From: Pectinophora gossypiella
Taxonomy: Eukaryota > Arthropoda > Insecta > Lepidoptera > Gelechiidae
Direction of reading: 5' to 3'
Length of the DNA stretch: 64,000 bases
Assembly: GCF_024362695.1 (NCBI RefSeq)
Contig: NC_065417.1
Location: 9,231,001-9,295,000 of the forward strand
Shown here: positions 32,256 to 44,743 of the stretch, in pieces
Layout: every line of letters starts with the position of its first letter
Numbering within the stretch: the stretch's first letter is position 1
The notes under the pieces: generated by a model
What the model was told of the DNA's origin: nothing
Databases searched by the model: none
Seen by the model: the letters and a program-made list of their open reading frames with translations, nothing else
Program-made: the position numbers and the translations under genes

Positions 32256-32649
32256 ACTTTTGAATAACATGCTTCGTTATTTCGTAATTCGAGTAGGGGA
32301 GTCAGTTCGTCGCTTTCCGCTACTCGCTCACAGTCGGGACTGCGGCTTAATTCCAAATAATTATAAAGTAAGTTTGGACTCACTCAGACTATTGGGGCGG
32401 GCTCACGCGATGTCTGCTTCTATTTCTCGTATCAAATGTCTTACCTGATTAACAGAGAGTATTTTTTTAAAGGGTTTGTCTAGAAAGTTTTTACGACGTC
32501 TTTGTACTGATAGCCGATGCAATGTTCGTTGAATTCTATTGATATCTGTCTCGTGATAAAGAAAGCTTTAGTGTTTATCGATTTATGGTTACTGCTATGA
32601 GTATTTTATTGGAATTAAGTGTATTTAGTTACTGTAAGCTCGGTGAGGT

Positions 32650-32731
32650 GTGTGAGTACTTAGTTCATCTTGCGATGGATGTACCTCTGACTACCCCAAT
32701 TGGGATATAGTCGTGAGCTTATGTTATGTTG
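32650..32731 (+). mobile_element. Family C retroposon 3' fragment
   Basis: GAGTACTTAGTTCATCTTGC, GATGGATGTACCTCTGACTA, CCCCAATTGGGATATAGTCG and TGAGCTTATGTTATGTT. It has a cleaner 3' tail than the other copies. Confidence 0.7.
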
Positions 32732-33013
32732 TATTCAGTTTCTCTTTGTAGTTATGTTTTTAACACTATGTTATTTATAAGTAAGTACTTAAAAGTACTT
32801 CAAATATAAGACGAGCTTATAAATATAAACTATATTACAACAATAAGTACAATTAATTTTAATAGCACATCTAGCAAAAGAAATACTAATCTATTTTTCC
32901 CAAAATCATTCTCGAAACCCCATTATTATTAAGTATAGACTGCACAATATAATTGGACGCGACAACAATTATAAATAAAATTGGGAAATCGAACAGACAA
33001 TAATCGAACGCGC

Positions 33014-33022
33014 GCCATCTTG
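33014..33022 (-). promoter_or_regulatory. YY1/Pleiohomeotic-type site
   Basis: GCCATCTTG reads CAAGATGGC on the minus strand, a full YY1/Pho core, within a CpG-rich patch (ACGCGCGCCATC, GCGGCGGCGG). Motif only; occupancy unknown. Confidence 0.35.
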
Positions 33023-33893
33023 CCAGCGGCGGCGGCCAAATGTTTCCGCTTTAATTTCTCCGGTAATTTGGTACTTCCGGTGGAGCCAATCCGTCCGTCA
33101 GCTTAACGTAATTATATTATTTCGGCAATAAATTATCGAATTTTGAATACAAAAGGTGGTTAAAAAGATGGCCTCCTTAATTTTGGGTAGACACAATACG
33201 ACGGGCTTAAGTGGACCTGAACACATGGGGATGTTGGTAGCTTCTTGTGTAATTTTGAAGTTTGTTAATTTAATATCCCCTTTAGTAAGAATGAATAGGA
33301 TCTAATAGGTACTAGTGATGGAAATAACTGCTCTTTAGAGCTTATTTAATGTATATACAATCAAAGAGCAAAAGTGCAGTCACTGAACCCAGCGAATTAT
33401 TTGTAAACATTGGTCAAATTGTGAACTATTAGTTGTCATAATTATAAAATTTATGTTTTTGTAGGTGTCTATTACAGAAACGACATGTAACCGGTAGGTC
33501 TTAAGTGCAACCAGCTAATTTATTACTTTGCAAGAAACTGATTGGACGTTTGCACCTTATCGTACTTTAGTCCACTTAGGTATAGTTACTATATCTTCAA
33601 TACAATGAGCAGCACTTTCAGGTGTTAAGTAACACTATCTCATCATAGAACAAAGTTGATCAATTCAGACAAACTTTATAATCATAACGGCAATCGTTAC
33701 ATAATCGAAAACAAATTATTTCTGTCGTTTTAATTTAAACGAACACCGTTTGATTATCATGACATTCGAACGTTAGCAGAATAGCATTCGATAGTGACGT
33801 GTAACTTTATTTCAATCGCGCGGTCGATATCGATTCGCTTGATTCGATTATTTGAAATTAACGCGGCGGGTAAGCAGGCGATACCCCGACGCC

Positions 33894-33907
33894 GTTGCTA
33901 TGGCAAC
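33894..33907 (-). promoter_or_regulatory. X-box (RFX-binding) motif
   Basis: GTTGCTATGGCAAC is a full-length imperfect palindrome whose minus-strand form, GTTGCCATAGCAAC, fits the animal RFX X-box consensus at every defined position. It sits in a CpG-enriched patch (CCCCGACGCC before, GCGCCCC after). RFX sites of this strength are commonly found near promoters of ciliary genes. No adjacent coding exon was identified. Confidence 0.45.
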
Positions 33908-34337
33908 GCGCCCCATACTTACAACGCACTAATTATGCCACACTGATTGCTTTTCACTTTTTTCTGCCCCACGAGAGGCTGAACCACCCTATCCTTGGTT
34001 AGTGTTTGGACGCCAATTCTTTTTATCGATTATGCGTTATCGTATCGACAGTTTTTAGGGTGTCGTACCGTAAGCGTGGCGGAACATTATATTTCGGCAA
34101 AATGGATGAGGATGTGTATTGGATCTAATCAGAATTGAAGCTACTTACTAGAATCATGCAGGAAAGCATTTGTTTACAATTATTAGTTCCTTGTAGTCGC
34201 AAAAAGACGAATATTTCCTGTTTTAAACATTTTTTATTAACATCGAAATACAAGACATCATTATTAGTTTTGTATGTTTAATAATAATTTCATATTTTGG
34301 AGTGAATATCCAGAACGGGTAATGGGAACGGGGAAGT

Positions 34338-34356
34338 ACACACACACACACACACA
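34338..34356. repeat. (CA)n microsatellite
   Basis: About nine uninterrupted CA units, then AAACACAAAG. The short ORF across it is a shadow. Confidence 0.85.
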
Positions 34357-34760
34357 AACACAAAGAGACACTGTTTACTCAAAACAACGACAACGTTCTA
34401 TAATGCATAATACTTACTTACTAATTGAGGCTCTACATGAACCTACAACAAATATAATCTAGGATTTCTCATTTGCATTCTTTAGTGGGAATTCAAAAAA
34501 ATATTTTATCGACAAAGTAAAAGCCCATACATGTGGCGCGGTGAGCCAGTGACTTTGCATTCGTACGTCGATGACGTCACGCGATCGATCCAAGGAAACG
34601 GGTCATTACTCTGTTTTTATTCGTCACACTGATTAACCAAGTGATTAATTATACAGTTTCTATTAGAACACGGCGGGTTGCCGGTTTTTTGTGTTTTTTG
34701 TATAGACAAATTGTGACTGTTTATTTTTCGTATCGCCTGGTACGTGGCTTATTGGCTCGT

Positions 34761-34792
34761 AAAATGATGACAAAATGATGACAAAATGATGG
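34761..34792. repeat. Tandem 11-mer, three copies
   Basis: AAAATGATGAC repeated 2.8 times in perfect register. Confidence 0.85.
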
Positions 34793-37700
34793 AATAAAGA
34801 TTGAAAAAGTTACTTTTTATAAAAGTGTTTCAAATAGGCTCTAAAAGTAAATCCTTTTATAGAATTCTATGCTGGCATTTGCACAAGTTATTATTTAAAT
34901 AAACATAGCTATATTAATAGGTATTATTTTATGATCGACTTTAAGCGCTATTTAATATTTTTTTAATTTTTTAAAGATTTCTCAATGTTCAACATTTAAA
35001 TGCTAAAGATTAATTCACAATGCCCCGAACACGCCAAACTAATAAACCAATTTAAAAAACATAATTCCAACAATTCGATTCCATTTTCAAAATTCGTTAA
35101 ATCGGTAACGTGCACTACATCGATTTGTCGGCCGTTCGCGAATCAGGTTGACCGTTGATCTGATAGTGCTACCCTGACCTTGCCCAACACTCACACACGC
35201 GCGACTAGCACGCAATCGCTGTGTTCAGAGAGAGCTTTTACGAATAGTGTGGATGGGGGCTTATAAGAGATACAAGAGATAGTCCTGTTTGAATCTGTAA
35301 TGTATAAAGTAACTATATTTTGTTAATACTTAAGCAATAAATACCAACCTAAGTATTAACCTTTTTAAGAGAGAAAAATGAACTTACTTTTGTAATTTTA
35401 TTATTATAAATTACCCTTAAGGCAGTTAAAACATAAATTATATTATAGAATAGCTAATTTGTACCTTTTTCAAAATTCAAACTTTACAAAGAATAATGAA
35501 CTTTGCCATAAATCTTGAAAGACCAAATGAAAAAACTTCCGAACGTACTTCAGAGTGAATGATCTAAAAAGTTCACGCTTCCAACCCACTCATCATACGA
35601 CAACTTTCGCGAATCGTCGCTCTAATTCAAAATAAATTTGAATCTGTTAATAAAATCTCCCAAGTCCAACACCGATTAACATTTCAGGAATCAAAACAGC
35701 CGAAAAGCACGCGATGCTATCACGGAACAAAGCAAATAACTATATCGGTCCCTTGCTTGATGCTATTATTGATTTTATTTATTCTGCCTTTAATTCTTTT
35801 AATGCGGGCTATCGCTTCCTATTAGATTCCGTAAGTATGTGTATGTGTGAGTGCGTGTGTTTGTGTGTACCTAACGCTTCCATGTCTACTAAGATATTGC
35901 AGTCTGTGCAACACCTTCATTTGTTTTCGTTGTGAAAGTATACTAGGGTATATTTTACTTCATTACATTAAGAATAGTACAATTCATTACTCCTTGAACT
36001 GTAGTGTGATACACCTTGCCTTTATTAATTACTGTTTGTAGATTTACTTTTATAGTTCTTATAAAGTTTTTAAATTTAGAACAAACAAAAAAAATTAGGA
36101 CAAACAGAAGCAGAACAGAAATCTAGAAAAGGATGGAAAGGTGGGAGAGACTGCCCAGCAGTGGGACACTACACTAACAGGATATCAAAAGAATAATAGA
36201 ACAGAAGATCTTAAGTAAGTAACTATATGATAACACCAAGTAGATTCTGATTTAAAAATTCGTACAAGCAAAACCAACGAACGCGTATAGTTCGCACCAA
36301 GCAGTGTTAGCGTATGCATTCGCAACACACATAATTAGTGAAAGAGGGGGGGTCGATATTATTAATGAGAAGGGGTCGAAGGGGGGTGGATTGTTATCTA
36401 CTCGAGCTTTTGTGTTCTTTTCTATAGATTCAGTATTGATTGTTTAGTCGATACTTCGGCAGCCTTTAATTATAGGCCTAAGTAAACTGGCTAAATGAAC
36501 ACCTCCCTTGACATTTTAATGGGTACCATGAAACGGTTATAATTCTACATAATTATTCATTTGAACACGAAGTTTCGACAGTTACAAGTTATATTGAAAT
36601 TAAAATTTATTTTAGTATTTCGTCGGGCATTTATGTTGTTTAAATGTGTGGATCAGTCCTTTATTTTGTTAATTTTATTTGTTTGTTACATATAATATTT
36701 CTGTATCATGATTAAAATTTCTGTTTATGGACATTATTGTATTTTTTAATAAGTTTTATCGTTGACTGAAGAATTTTAATTCAATATGGAGATAGAGATA
36801 TACAATATTCCTACTTATTTTCTTTGAAACCTTGTGCGAGATTTAACACTTTAATTTTTCATCTTGATACAAAGAAGTCTGGCAGTAATTTTAAAGCAAA
36901 CCGCATAAAGAGCTGACACCCCAAACCGCGGAGTTGTCAAAAAAATATGCAAGCGCTAAAGAATTTCTAATTAGACGCAACGCTTTGCTATCAAATAGAC
37001 ATGTGAAGAGACGGCCGGTACTTCACTGATTAATAAGATGGGGTTGCGCCAAGCAAGGGGTACGCCACCCCACGCGCACCCTCGCGCCTTACCCACGAAA
37101 CAAAAAAATGTGACTCATCAACCCACACCAAGAACCAACTACCCACACACCAAACTAAACGCGAAACGCTTTATAAACCATTCACAAATTGAAATTATCA
37201 ACCTTAATATTAAAGCTAAAAGGTCCCAATCAGAACTGTGTCACGAGACGATGGGTCTATACGCAACTCGAACTAGGTCTCTTATAATCGTTCATTATCG
37301 CACACAAGCAAAGGTCATTCACGTATTGTCCACACGCATACAAGTCTGCGTTAATTATATCGGAAAGTAGTAGGTTGGGGTTAGTTGATTTGATTAATTC
37401 TAGCTGGAGTAGCCGCCGGCCTTGTTGGATATGCCATAAACATTGGAATATTCCGCCCAAGACATCGCAACTAGTTAGCGGCTAATTGCTCATTTCTCAT
37501 AAGAAAACAAGACATTTTGTAGGCTGTTCAACCGTTTATTTTGTCTTTCAAAGTTCGATCTAATGTTTTTTTTTTCTAATATTTATGTATATATGCTTGA
37601 TTTACGGTATGCGAATAAAGCTGGTATAGCGACATCTAATTAAGAAATCCACCAGTTGGAGACTAGAGGAGATTTTGCCGCTCTAGGATTGGCTTGCACA

Positions 37701-38695
37701 GCTATGAAAGAAAGTGCATTTCTTCGAGGCAATGACGTCATAAATCGTCTAAAACAGACGTATAAGGCCAATTAAGAAATACGTTTTATTTATATCAATA
37801 AGTAGGTACTTTGATCGATCGAAGAATAATAATTAATAATATTAAACAGAAAAGGACAACCGATATCCATAATAAGTCTTATAGCATTAACTTCGACCCA
37901 ACTGTTGCTCCAACAGGCGAGAAATGTCACACACATGGCGACGATGACTGTTACATAAGGATTTTGGAAACAGTTGTGTCGATTGGTAGTCGATCGTGTT
38001 ACAATGAACTTTAAGATTATAATCGTGATGTGACAACAGAAATGATATCATGAACTTCTAAAAAGTAAGAAACGTATAGTATGCCTACTACTAGATATGA
38101 CAGACAACGACGATAAGAGACAACACACGATGAAGATGGACGATAGGACACACTAGTCGTAAAAATATCGAATCGAATATGTAACTTTACATTATAAGAT
38201 AATGTAGTAGCATTTACTAGCCTATTTCAATAATTCTAAAACGTAAACAAAAGTACATTTCTGTCCCAAGTTCGCTTAATAGAAGAGTACTCTAACATTC
38301 ACAGAAACAGAACGTTATTAAATTCCTTGAAAACTTAACAGCTAGCAATACAAATAGCAACAATACGAATTTTAAAGTTAGTTTCCCACAAGCACCCATC
38401 CAGGAAGAATTCAAAATGAAGTAATCAAAAGAGCAATTTCCCCAAATAAGGAAAGTATTTGAGGAATCGTCCATCGGAAGTCGCTCGCGCTCGGCAAATG
38501 GCTCGGAGTGGCGCACGCTGCCAATTCTACACTAATACGTTTTCATAGCTCTATGCGCTTTGATGAATGACTCAATTTTGCATGCACACTGTATTGAAAT
38601 ATGGAATGGAAGAATTCAACTTTAATTCCATTTTTTATCGTTTAGAGATAATAGATTGAAACTATTTTTTTGAATTAGATCAGCTCAAAAGAGTC

Positions 38696-38712
38696 GTGTG
38701 TATTATACACAC
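38696..38712. repeat. Odd palindrome GTGTGTAT-T-ATACACAC
   Basis: Two 8-base arms are perfect complements around one central T. It could be a chance product of GT/CA-rich sequence or a dyad binding site. Confidence 0.5.
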
Positions 38713-41700
38713 TTACTTAAGAATCTGCCCTCGCACTCGTTATTTAAGATAATGTTTATAAAAACAGCAAGATGTACATTTTGAAATAACATTTCACAAG
38801 AATGAAAATACCTACACTGAAGCAAAAAACAGTCAATAAACATCGCGAATTAAAATTGGGTCGCCGTTACCAAAGTTTGGGGCAATTAATATAGTTTTTT
38901 CAATGTTGTTTTACTTTGTCATAAGTAAATAATGAAATGTATACCGTCTTCTGGCTACAAACTGAGACCACGAAGCTTCGCGTGTTTAATATTACCCGAA
39001 AACGAGAAAAAAGTTGGAATTTTTTTCTATTGACTGAGCCTGGCCCGATATGGAACACTGACAAATTGCTACGGTTTTTAACAAATTTTCTTGCTCTCTT
39101 TCGTCTAATATATGGCAGGATTGGGGATTTGCTGCAGTGGAAACGTTACAAATATTTTTTTTAATTGCATGTTTTCAACCATCGTTTGTAACGTTTGTGT
39201 TGACGTATCAGGCGATACGGCCAAAGTTACTTTGTAATATCACGAAATTTTTCGATTTTCAACTTCTTTTAAAATTAGCGTACCAAATTAAACATTTGCA
39301 TGAATAATTTACGGGTTGCTTGTAAAAGATTTCTTTTTACTTATTTCCTTCAGAAGTCTAATATACCGTTATGTGCCTGATTATCATAAAGTAAATTACA
39401 ATAAACAAATCAATGTAGTCCTGACAAACATTTTACTCACCTTGGCACCTTCTGTCCAATACGTTAATGTAAACACTTTCGGAGAATTGTTATCTTTTTA
39501 TGCAAAAATATAAGCTCGTGCCGGACTTTATGCAAATTGGATCTACCTTCTTAACACGTGGCTGAAGTATGAATTCTTGGCCCGTGCCGAAGAGGAATCT
39601 AATATATTATATGGTAATAAAGGTGTAGATAGAAAAGAGTGGATTTGGTCCGGGCGTCGATATGCTAATTCGCGCGTGGACTGTTCTTATGCAAAGTATG
39701 TAATGGCTTGCGACATCTTTGTGCGCTTTCTCATGCAGATCAGTGGCTTCCGAAGACTGTATTTAGAATCTAAGCTACCCCATATTTCTATCTGATAAAT
39801 TGATTATTTTGATATTAAATCGTCTCTTTGACGATGTGGTCAAACGTTCACGTTTGCTAGATTTTCATCAAATTCTAATTCTGTGGAACACTTTTCTTCT
39901 GTATTAAACGTTACTTTAATCAACTTCAAAATATCTATAAATTCACATGACATTGATGAGAAACCGTTTTAATACCCATAGTAAGCTTCTCGTATAAATG
40001 GTAATAACAATTGCTTCGGTACAAACGTACTATTCTCACCTGTCTTCGATCCTACATAGGTAATACCGCGCTCGAATTTCATATTATGTATCTCTAATTT
40101 CAATAACACCCTTCGCTACCTGTGCCATCTCATCTCCATATCAATGTTCGAACGTCTCTGAAATTTCTTTTCTCTTGCTAAAGTATGCAACGCCCGTGCT
40201 CCATATCATTACGGTTAAAGGTGTGACTAGACGAGAGAATCAGTAGGGGACTTGGCTTATGAAGATTCGTTGTCAAATCTAATCAGTGACTGTTAATTCT
40301 TAAATGTAAAAGTTGATTTCTTCACTTTTTTATCTTTACTCTAAATATTAAAAAACAACTTATTTTCCATCATTCTCTTCAATTATTTTTTCATCGTATA
40401 CAATGAGTACTAAGTCAACTAAGTTATTTTAAAATCAAAGGTAAGTACTTCAGAAGAAGAACTAAGGATTAAGAAGAAGTTCATGAAATGTTTACGAGTA
40501 TCATTGTTTTTCATAGGTAACAAAATACACTCCACGTGAATTTCGTAAACCACATTTGGTCGCACCTTAAGAATTTCGCCAAAATTGGATCGCCCTCTAG
40601 CGCGCTGTCCTACCCTTTGGTAATAGTAACGGTTTCTTTTCATAACGAACTTTTTGTAATGCGATATTCGCGTTGTTTCCACTAAGGGTGGGATTTGTTA
40701 CAGACGTTTGATTGGCATCGTGTCGCTTTGACGGTAAAGTTACCTACCCTTAACGATAACTCCTACCAACATCATAGAGAAAAACTCTACCACAAAACCT
40801 GAAAGTTTTCTCCTTGAACTAAATTTGAAGTACCGGTAAAACAACTCGCACTCCAAATACGGTTGCATGATCAGTCAAAAACTTATCTCCCAGATGCAAT
40901 TCGTAACAATTATCTGATAAGTATCATCAAGCTAACCCTTCTTCCCACACGGAGGTACCTCGCTCAATACCATCTCGATACATCTCCAGCATTGTGAACC
41001 TCCTTAACCCTTCGATGTATCTACAATGAGCCGCCTTAAATTTATGCATGTTCCAACAATAGTGGCAGCGTCTGCATAATTTGATTACGGAACTTTTGTG
41101 TCGACAAGGGCAGGTATCGGATCGTGAAATTAAATTTAGACCTATCATTGGTTAATTTTCGGATTCTCCCAACCTCTCGCCACTTGAAGGGGTCTATCTC
41201 CGCACATTCGTAACAATAGCGTTCAATTTATTATTTTCTGGTGCACCTTTGATGAAACTTCAAATTGTTCCGATAACGGTCGCCGTATTGTCGCACGCAT
41301 AATGTCTTACATTTGCATATATCAGTTATTGATTGAAAAAATATTCAAATACGCACTGTTTAGAATACCTCGATCGATCCGTTACGGTCCTTGTAATTTG
41401 GCACGACAATAGAAATGTTCGATTTATATAATTTATTTTTAGTATCACGTAGCTTCATTTACATAATGAGAAACTTTATTATTATTCCTAACGTTTTCAC
41501 TGTTCCAGAGCCAAAGTTTTCAGTGCATTCTATGGTAGACAATGACATTCTAACTCATGAGTCTAGCACAAACTATACCCTCCCTTGTGAAACAGAAAAC
41601 ATTGCTTCAACACATGTCACAGTTTCCTGAGCGCTCGCATATTTCTGAATGCCTTTTGTTCTTACTTGTACAATGATGAGATATAAATACGCTGAGAATG

Positions 41701-42523
41701 TGTATTAAAACATGCTACATTAGATTACACGTATAGATACATTTATAAGGTTGTGTTCACTCTCCATATTTAACAAGTGGACTGGATACTCCATAAAAAG
41801 CCCTAGTAAAAGTGTTTGAAGAAAATAAATTCATATTTTATAATTGAAGGCGCGCGTTACGTCGTGTGCGGGGCCGGAATGTCTAGCGTACTTCCCACAT
41901 ACATTAACATACGAATCAGACAATTTAATATTTCTTTTGCACCATTATCTTTCAGGTACTAAGTGCTTTGCATACATTTAAATAGCTCAAAAAAGACGCG
42001 TGCTGACGTCTTCCTGATTAGCATACTTTCTAATGCCCCTTTGAGCGAGGAAACTGTATCTTAATAAATAAGATCTAGTTTGCATACTGCGGTGAAATCG
42101 CTCGTGCTACAAAGTTACGGTCATAATTCACAGGTAAGCTGTGATTTTACGAGTATTATCCTATGTTATACTTACTGTATAAAATTTAGAGCGTTTTGCA
42201 TATGAGTAGTCACCCCTTGTGGTCGTATATAAAGATAATCATTTGCATAGCCAAATTTATTTTTTTCTATGCGGCAAGATGTCTGGTGAGTTGATGCGGC
42301 GTAACATTGGCTCGTGCTGGAAGGCATGTATGCAAAACAGATCGGTCTGCGTGCGTGGAGTATTGTTGCATGCTCTTAGTGCGTATGTCACGAAGTGTAT
42401 TGCCCACTCACTTGATGAGCTCCGTTATTGCTTTCTTTTTCTTCAGTTGTTCAAGCAAATACTTATCAATTAGTTATATAACTAAATAGGGCAGTGGTTT
42501 CTGACTTCTTACCTTTTTAAAGC

Positions 42524-42561
42524 AAATTTTCTCTCCTATCAATCGATAGGAGAGAAAATTT
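42524..42561. repeat. Perfect hairpin, 17-bp stem
   Basis: The arms AAATTTTCTCTCCTATC and GATAGGAGAGAAAATTT are exact complements separated by only AATC. The stem is too short for a microRNA precursor, and there is no poly-T run suited to polymerase III. Its perfection suggests recent origin, a foldback insertion or a constrained site. Confidence 0.75.
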
Positions 42562-42620
42562 CATAACATATCTCAGTAAAACTTTTATGAAACTTTACTA
42601 AATAATGGAAATAAACAAGT

Positions 42621-42886
42621 GCAGGATTGCAGGTTGAGGAGCTCGGTGGCGCAGCGGTAAACGCGCTCGGTCTGCGATTGTTGAAGTTAAGCAACTTATA
42701 GGCCATAGGATCCGTGCTTCGGAAGGCCCGTTAAGCCGTTGGTCCCGGCTGCATTAGCAGTCGTTAATAACCATCAATCCGCACTGGGCCCGCGTGATGG
42801 TTTAAGGCCCGATCTCCCTATCCATCCATAGGAAAGGCCCGTGCCCCAGCAGTGGGGACGTTAATGGGCTGATGATGACGATGATG
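42621..42886 (+). mobile_element. tRNA-derived SINE, family J
   Basis: The head GAGCTCGGTGGCGCAGCGGT carries an A box TGGCGCAGCGG that fits the polymerase III consensus. The core GGATCCGTGCTTCGGAAGGC and GTTGGTCCCGGC is shared with families A and B. The tail is GCCCCAGCAGTGGGGACGTT, then GGGCTGATGATGACGATGAT. A short direct repeat AAACAAGT (42613-42620 and 42887-42894) may be the target duplication. This is the only copy in the window. Confidence 0.8.
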
Positions 42887-43673
42887 AAACAAGTACAATT
42901 CGTCGAAATTTATTCAAAAAAAGACAAAGGGGTTTGTTAAGACGACATTGTAATCCGAGGAACTCAATTAAAATTATCACAGATCAGTGGGTGCGTGCAT
43001 TCATTTGTTTATTTATGCAAATAATTTGGCAATTACGCTCACCCTTAGCAAGATTTGAAATTATATTTTGAAATCTGTTACAAATGACAATAGAGACACA
43101 TTACAGAACCGAGTAGGCTGAAAGAAAATGACAAAAAATGTTCTGATGTACTTCTATACTTACTTAATAGGATGAACATTACACTCATTAGCTACAAACA
43201 TAACACAAAAGACTCGATCACATGGTTCTTTAATCAACTTCTACGAGTTACTTGATAATCAAGCAGAAATATTGTGAAACACTAAGCAGAAAAACACACA
43301 AAAATATGGTTTTTGGCAATCTCATTACACTTTCGTCCCGTACAATAGGAACCAATTCCGTTTGCCCAAATTGATTTATATGCAGTCATAATTTTGGCAT
43401 AACTAAATTAAAGCAACATTTATGACCAAAAAAGTTTGCATTCCATTGCGGCAGTTTTTCACAGAAGTTAATTAAATGCTGGCATAAAATTTCGTGCAAA
43501 ATGCAAAGCACGATTATTAAGTCTGACTGTGGCGGGGTTATCAAGCCGCGAACGATTGTTTTCAGCTCATTTGTGTAATTACTTTGGAATTAAAAGCATT
43601 TCATTGATTCTAAAAATGTTTTACTGTTTTAAGCCAGTGGTTTTATGTTAAGTTCTAGTTTTAAACGCTTTCC

Positions 43674-43678
<5 letters not shown>

Positions 43679-43719
<41 letters not shown>
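43679..43719. repeat. (GT)20 microsatellite
   Basis: About 41 bases of uninterrupted GT. Length and purity suggest high mutability. The reverse-strand histidine-threonine ORF is an artefact. Confidence 0.95.
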
Positions 43720-43722
<3 letters not shown>

Positions 43723-43887
43723 AGGATGGAAAAAATATTAAATAATAAACATGTAATACAAGTTTCACTTGCCAACTCTGCCGATCAACATTGACACATT
43801 TCACTTTGATTTCTAAAACAACCGGTACCGTAATATTCACACTATTCACGCTACTATTCTATAGGTACATAAGTACTTAAACTCACT

Positions 43888-44045
43888 ACCGTAATCCCTA
43901 ATGGGGTGGGCAGAGCCACAAGTAATCAGAGAAAACTTGCAGCCACTATTGATACGATAGGAAGACGAAGACCTATGATGGATATGATGAACCTTACGGT
44001 GACAAGGGATCCATCCCCATTAAGTTAGAAAGGACTTTACGACAC
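43888..44045 (-). mobile_element. Family E retroposon
   Basis: TACCGTAATCCCTAATGGGG, TGGGCAGAGCCACAAGTAAT, GCAGCCACTATTGATACGAT and GATGGATATGATGAACCTTA match the other E copies. It extends further 5' (GGTGACAAGGGATCC) and lacks the ATGT tail. Confidence 0.7.
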
Positions 44046-44129
44046 GCACGGGATGACAAGCAGCTAATCATGTTCTATGTTTTTATTCACTCCTAGAACA
44101 GCATAGAAGCTGCGACTTCTATACCATAT

Positions 44130-44212
44130 TAAATCCTAATTGGGACAATCAAAGGAACATCCATCGCAAGATGAACTGAGTACCCCCTTCTCATCGAGCT
44201 TTCTGTTACACC
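44130..44212 (-). mobile_element. Family C retroposon fragment
   Basis: CTAATTGGGACAATCAAAGG, CATCCATCGCAAGATGAACT, GAGTACCCCCTTCTCATC and GCTTTCTGTTACACC correspond to the middle of family C (compare 56690-56730). Confidence 0.6.
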
Positions 44213-44544
44213 AAGACCCTTAAACTAAGTATACAGGTTATCATAATCACGAATATATTAACATAACGACATGATAAAGAAACTACAAGAACTATGGATA
44301 ATAAAAACTGCAGCGAACTGCAAGTGTGAATGACGAAGGTCGGAAACCCTTGCAGTGCACGTACGGCTTCGGAAATTAACAAGCTTGGTAATTAAATAGC
44401 TGTAATTACTTAATGCAATCAGACGTATTGTCACCGTCTCGCCGCGGCTTAAGCCACGTCCTGTATTGTCTTTGGGTTACGTGGTGTCTTAATGTGTTTA
44501 TCACACAGAACAGACACAACGAATCTCTTTTAAACACACGAGTA

Positions 44545-44650
44545 ATTAAAACACATAATAACGGGTTCTTACCGCGTTTAAAGTAGGGATATGAAAACCC
44601 GTTATTTTGTGTTTTAATTATGATAACCGCGTAAACGTAAAACAATGTAT
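44545..44650 (-). mobile_element. Palindromic element PAL, internally deleted copy
   Basis: A 106-bp version keeping both arms (ATTAAAACACATAATAACGG and CGTTATTTTGTGTTTTAAT) and the asymmetric end (GATAACCGCGTAAACG...ACAATG), but without the interior. It is flanked by a perfect 12-bp direct repeat AACACACGAGTA (44533-44544 and 44651-44662). Its outer ends coincide with those of the complete copy at 21500-21790, confirming the element boundaries. Confidence 0.75.
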
Positions 44651-44743
44651 AACACACGAGTAGTTTAGGAAAGTGCAGAAAGGACATTTGAAAGGTTTAA
44701 AAAGTATTATTTTGAGGGTGGTAAGGTAAGGTATGCGTGCAGG

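Larger units (their letters stand above)
32735..42610. other. Repeat-poor interval
   Basis: Apart from simple tracts, no copy of any family seen elsewhere in the window was recognised over almost 10 kb, although the flanks are crowded with them. It holds the YY1-like site, the X-box, and several blocks with balanced composition (33780-33950, 35090-35230, 39560-39800, 40530-41150). No exon is supported: the ORFs at 37038, 38937, 39577 and 40419 are short and unrecognised. Confidence 0.45.

Noticed and set aside
42524..42561. microRNA precursor
   Set aside because: The stem is 17 bp with a 4-base loop, too short for a Dicer substrate of about 22-nt products.
43661..43849. ORF with HTHTHT repeats
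   Set aside because: Translation of the (GT)n microsatellite.
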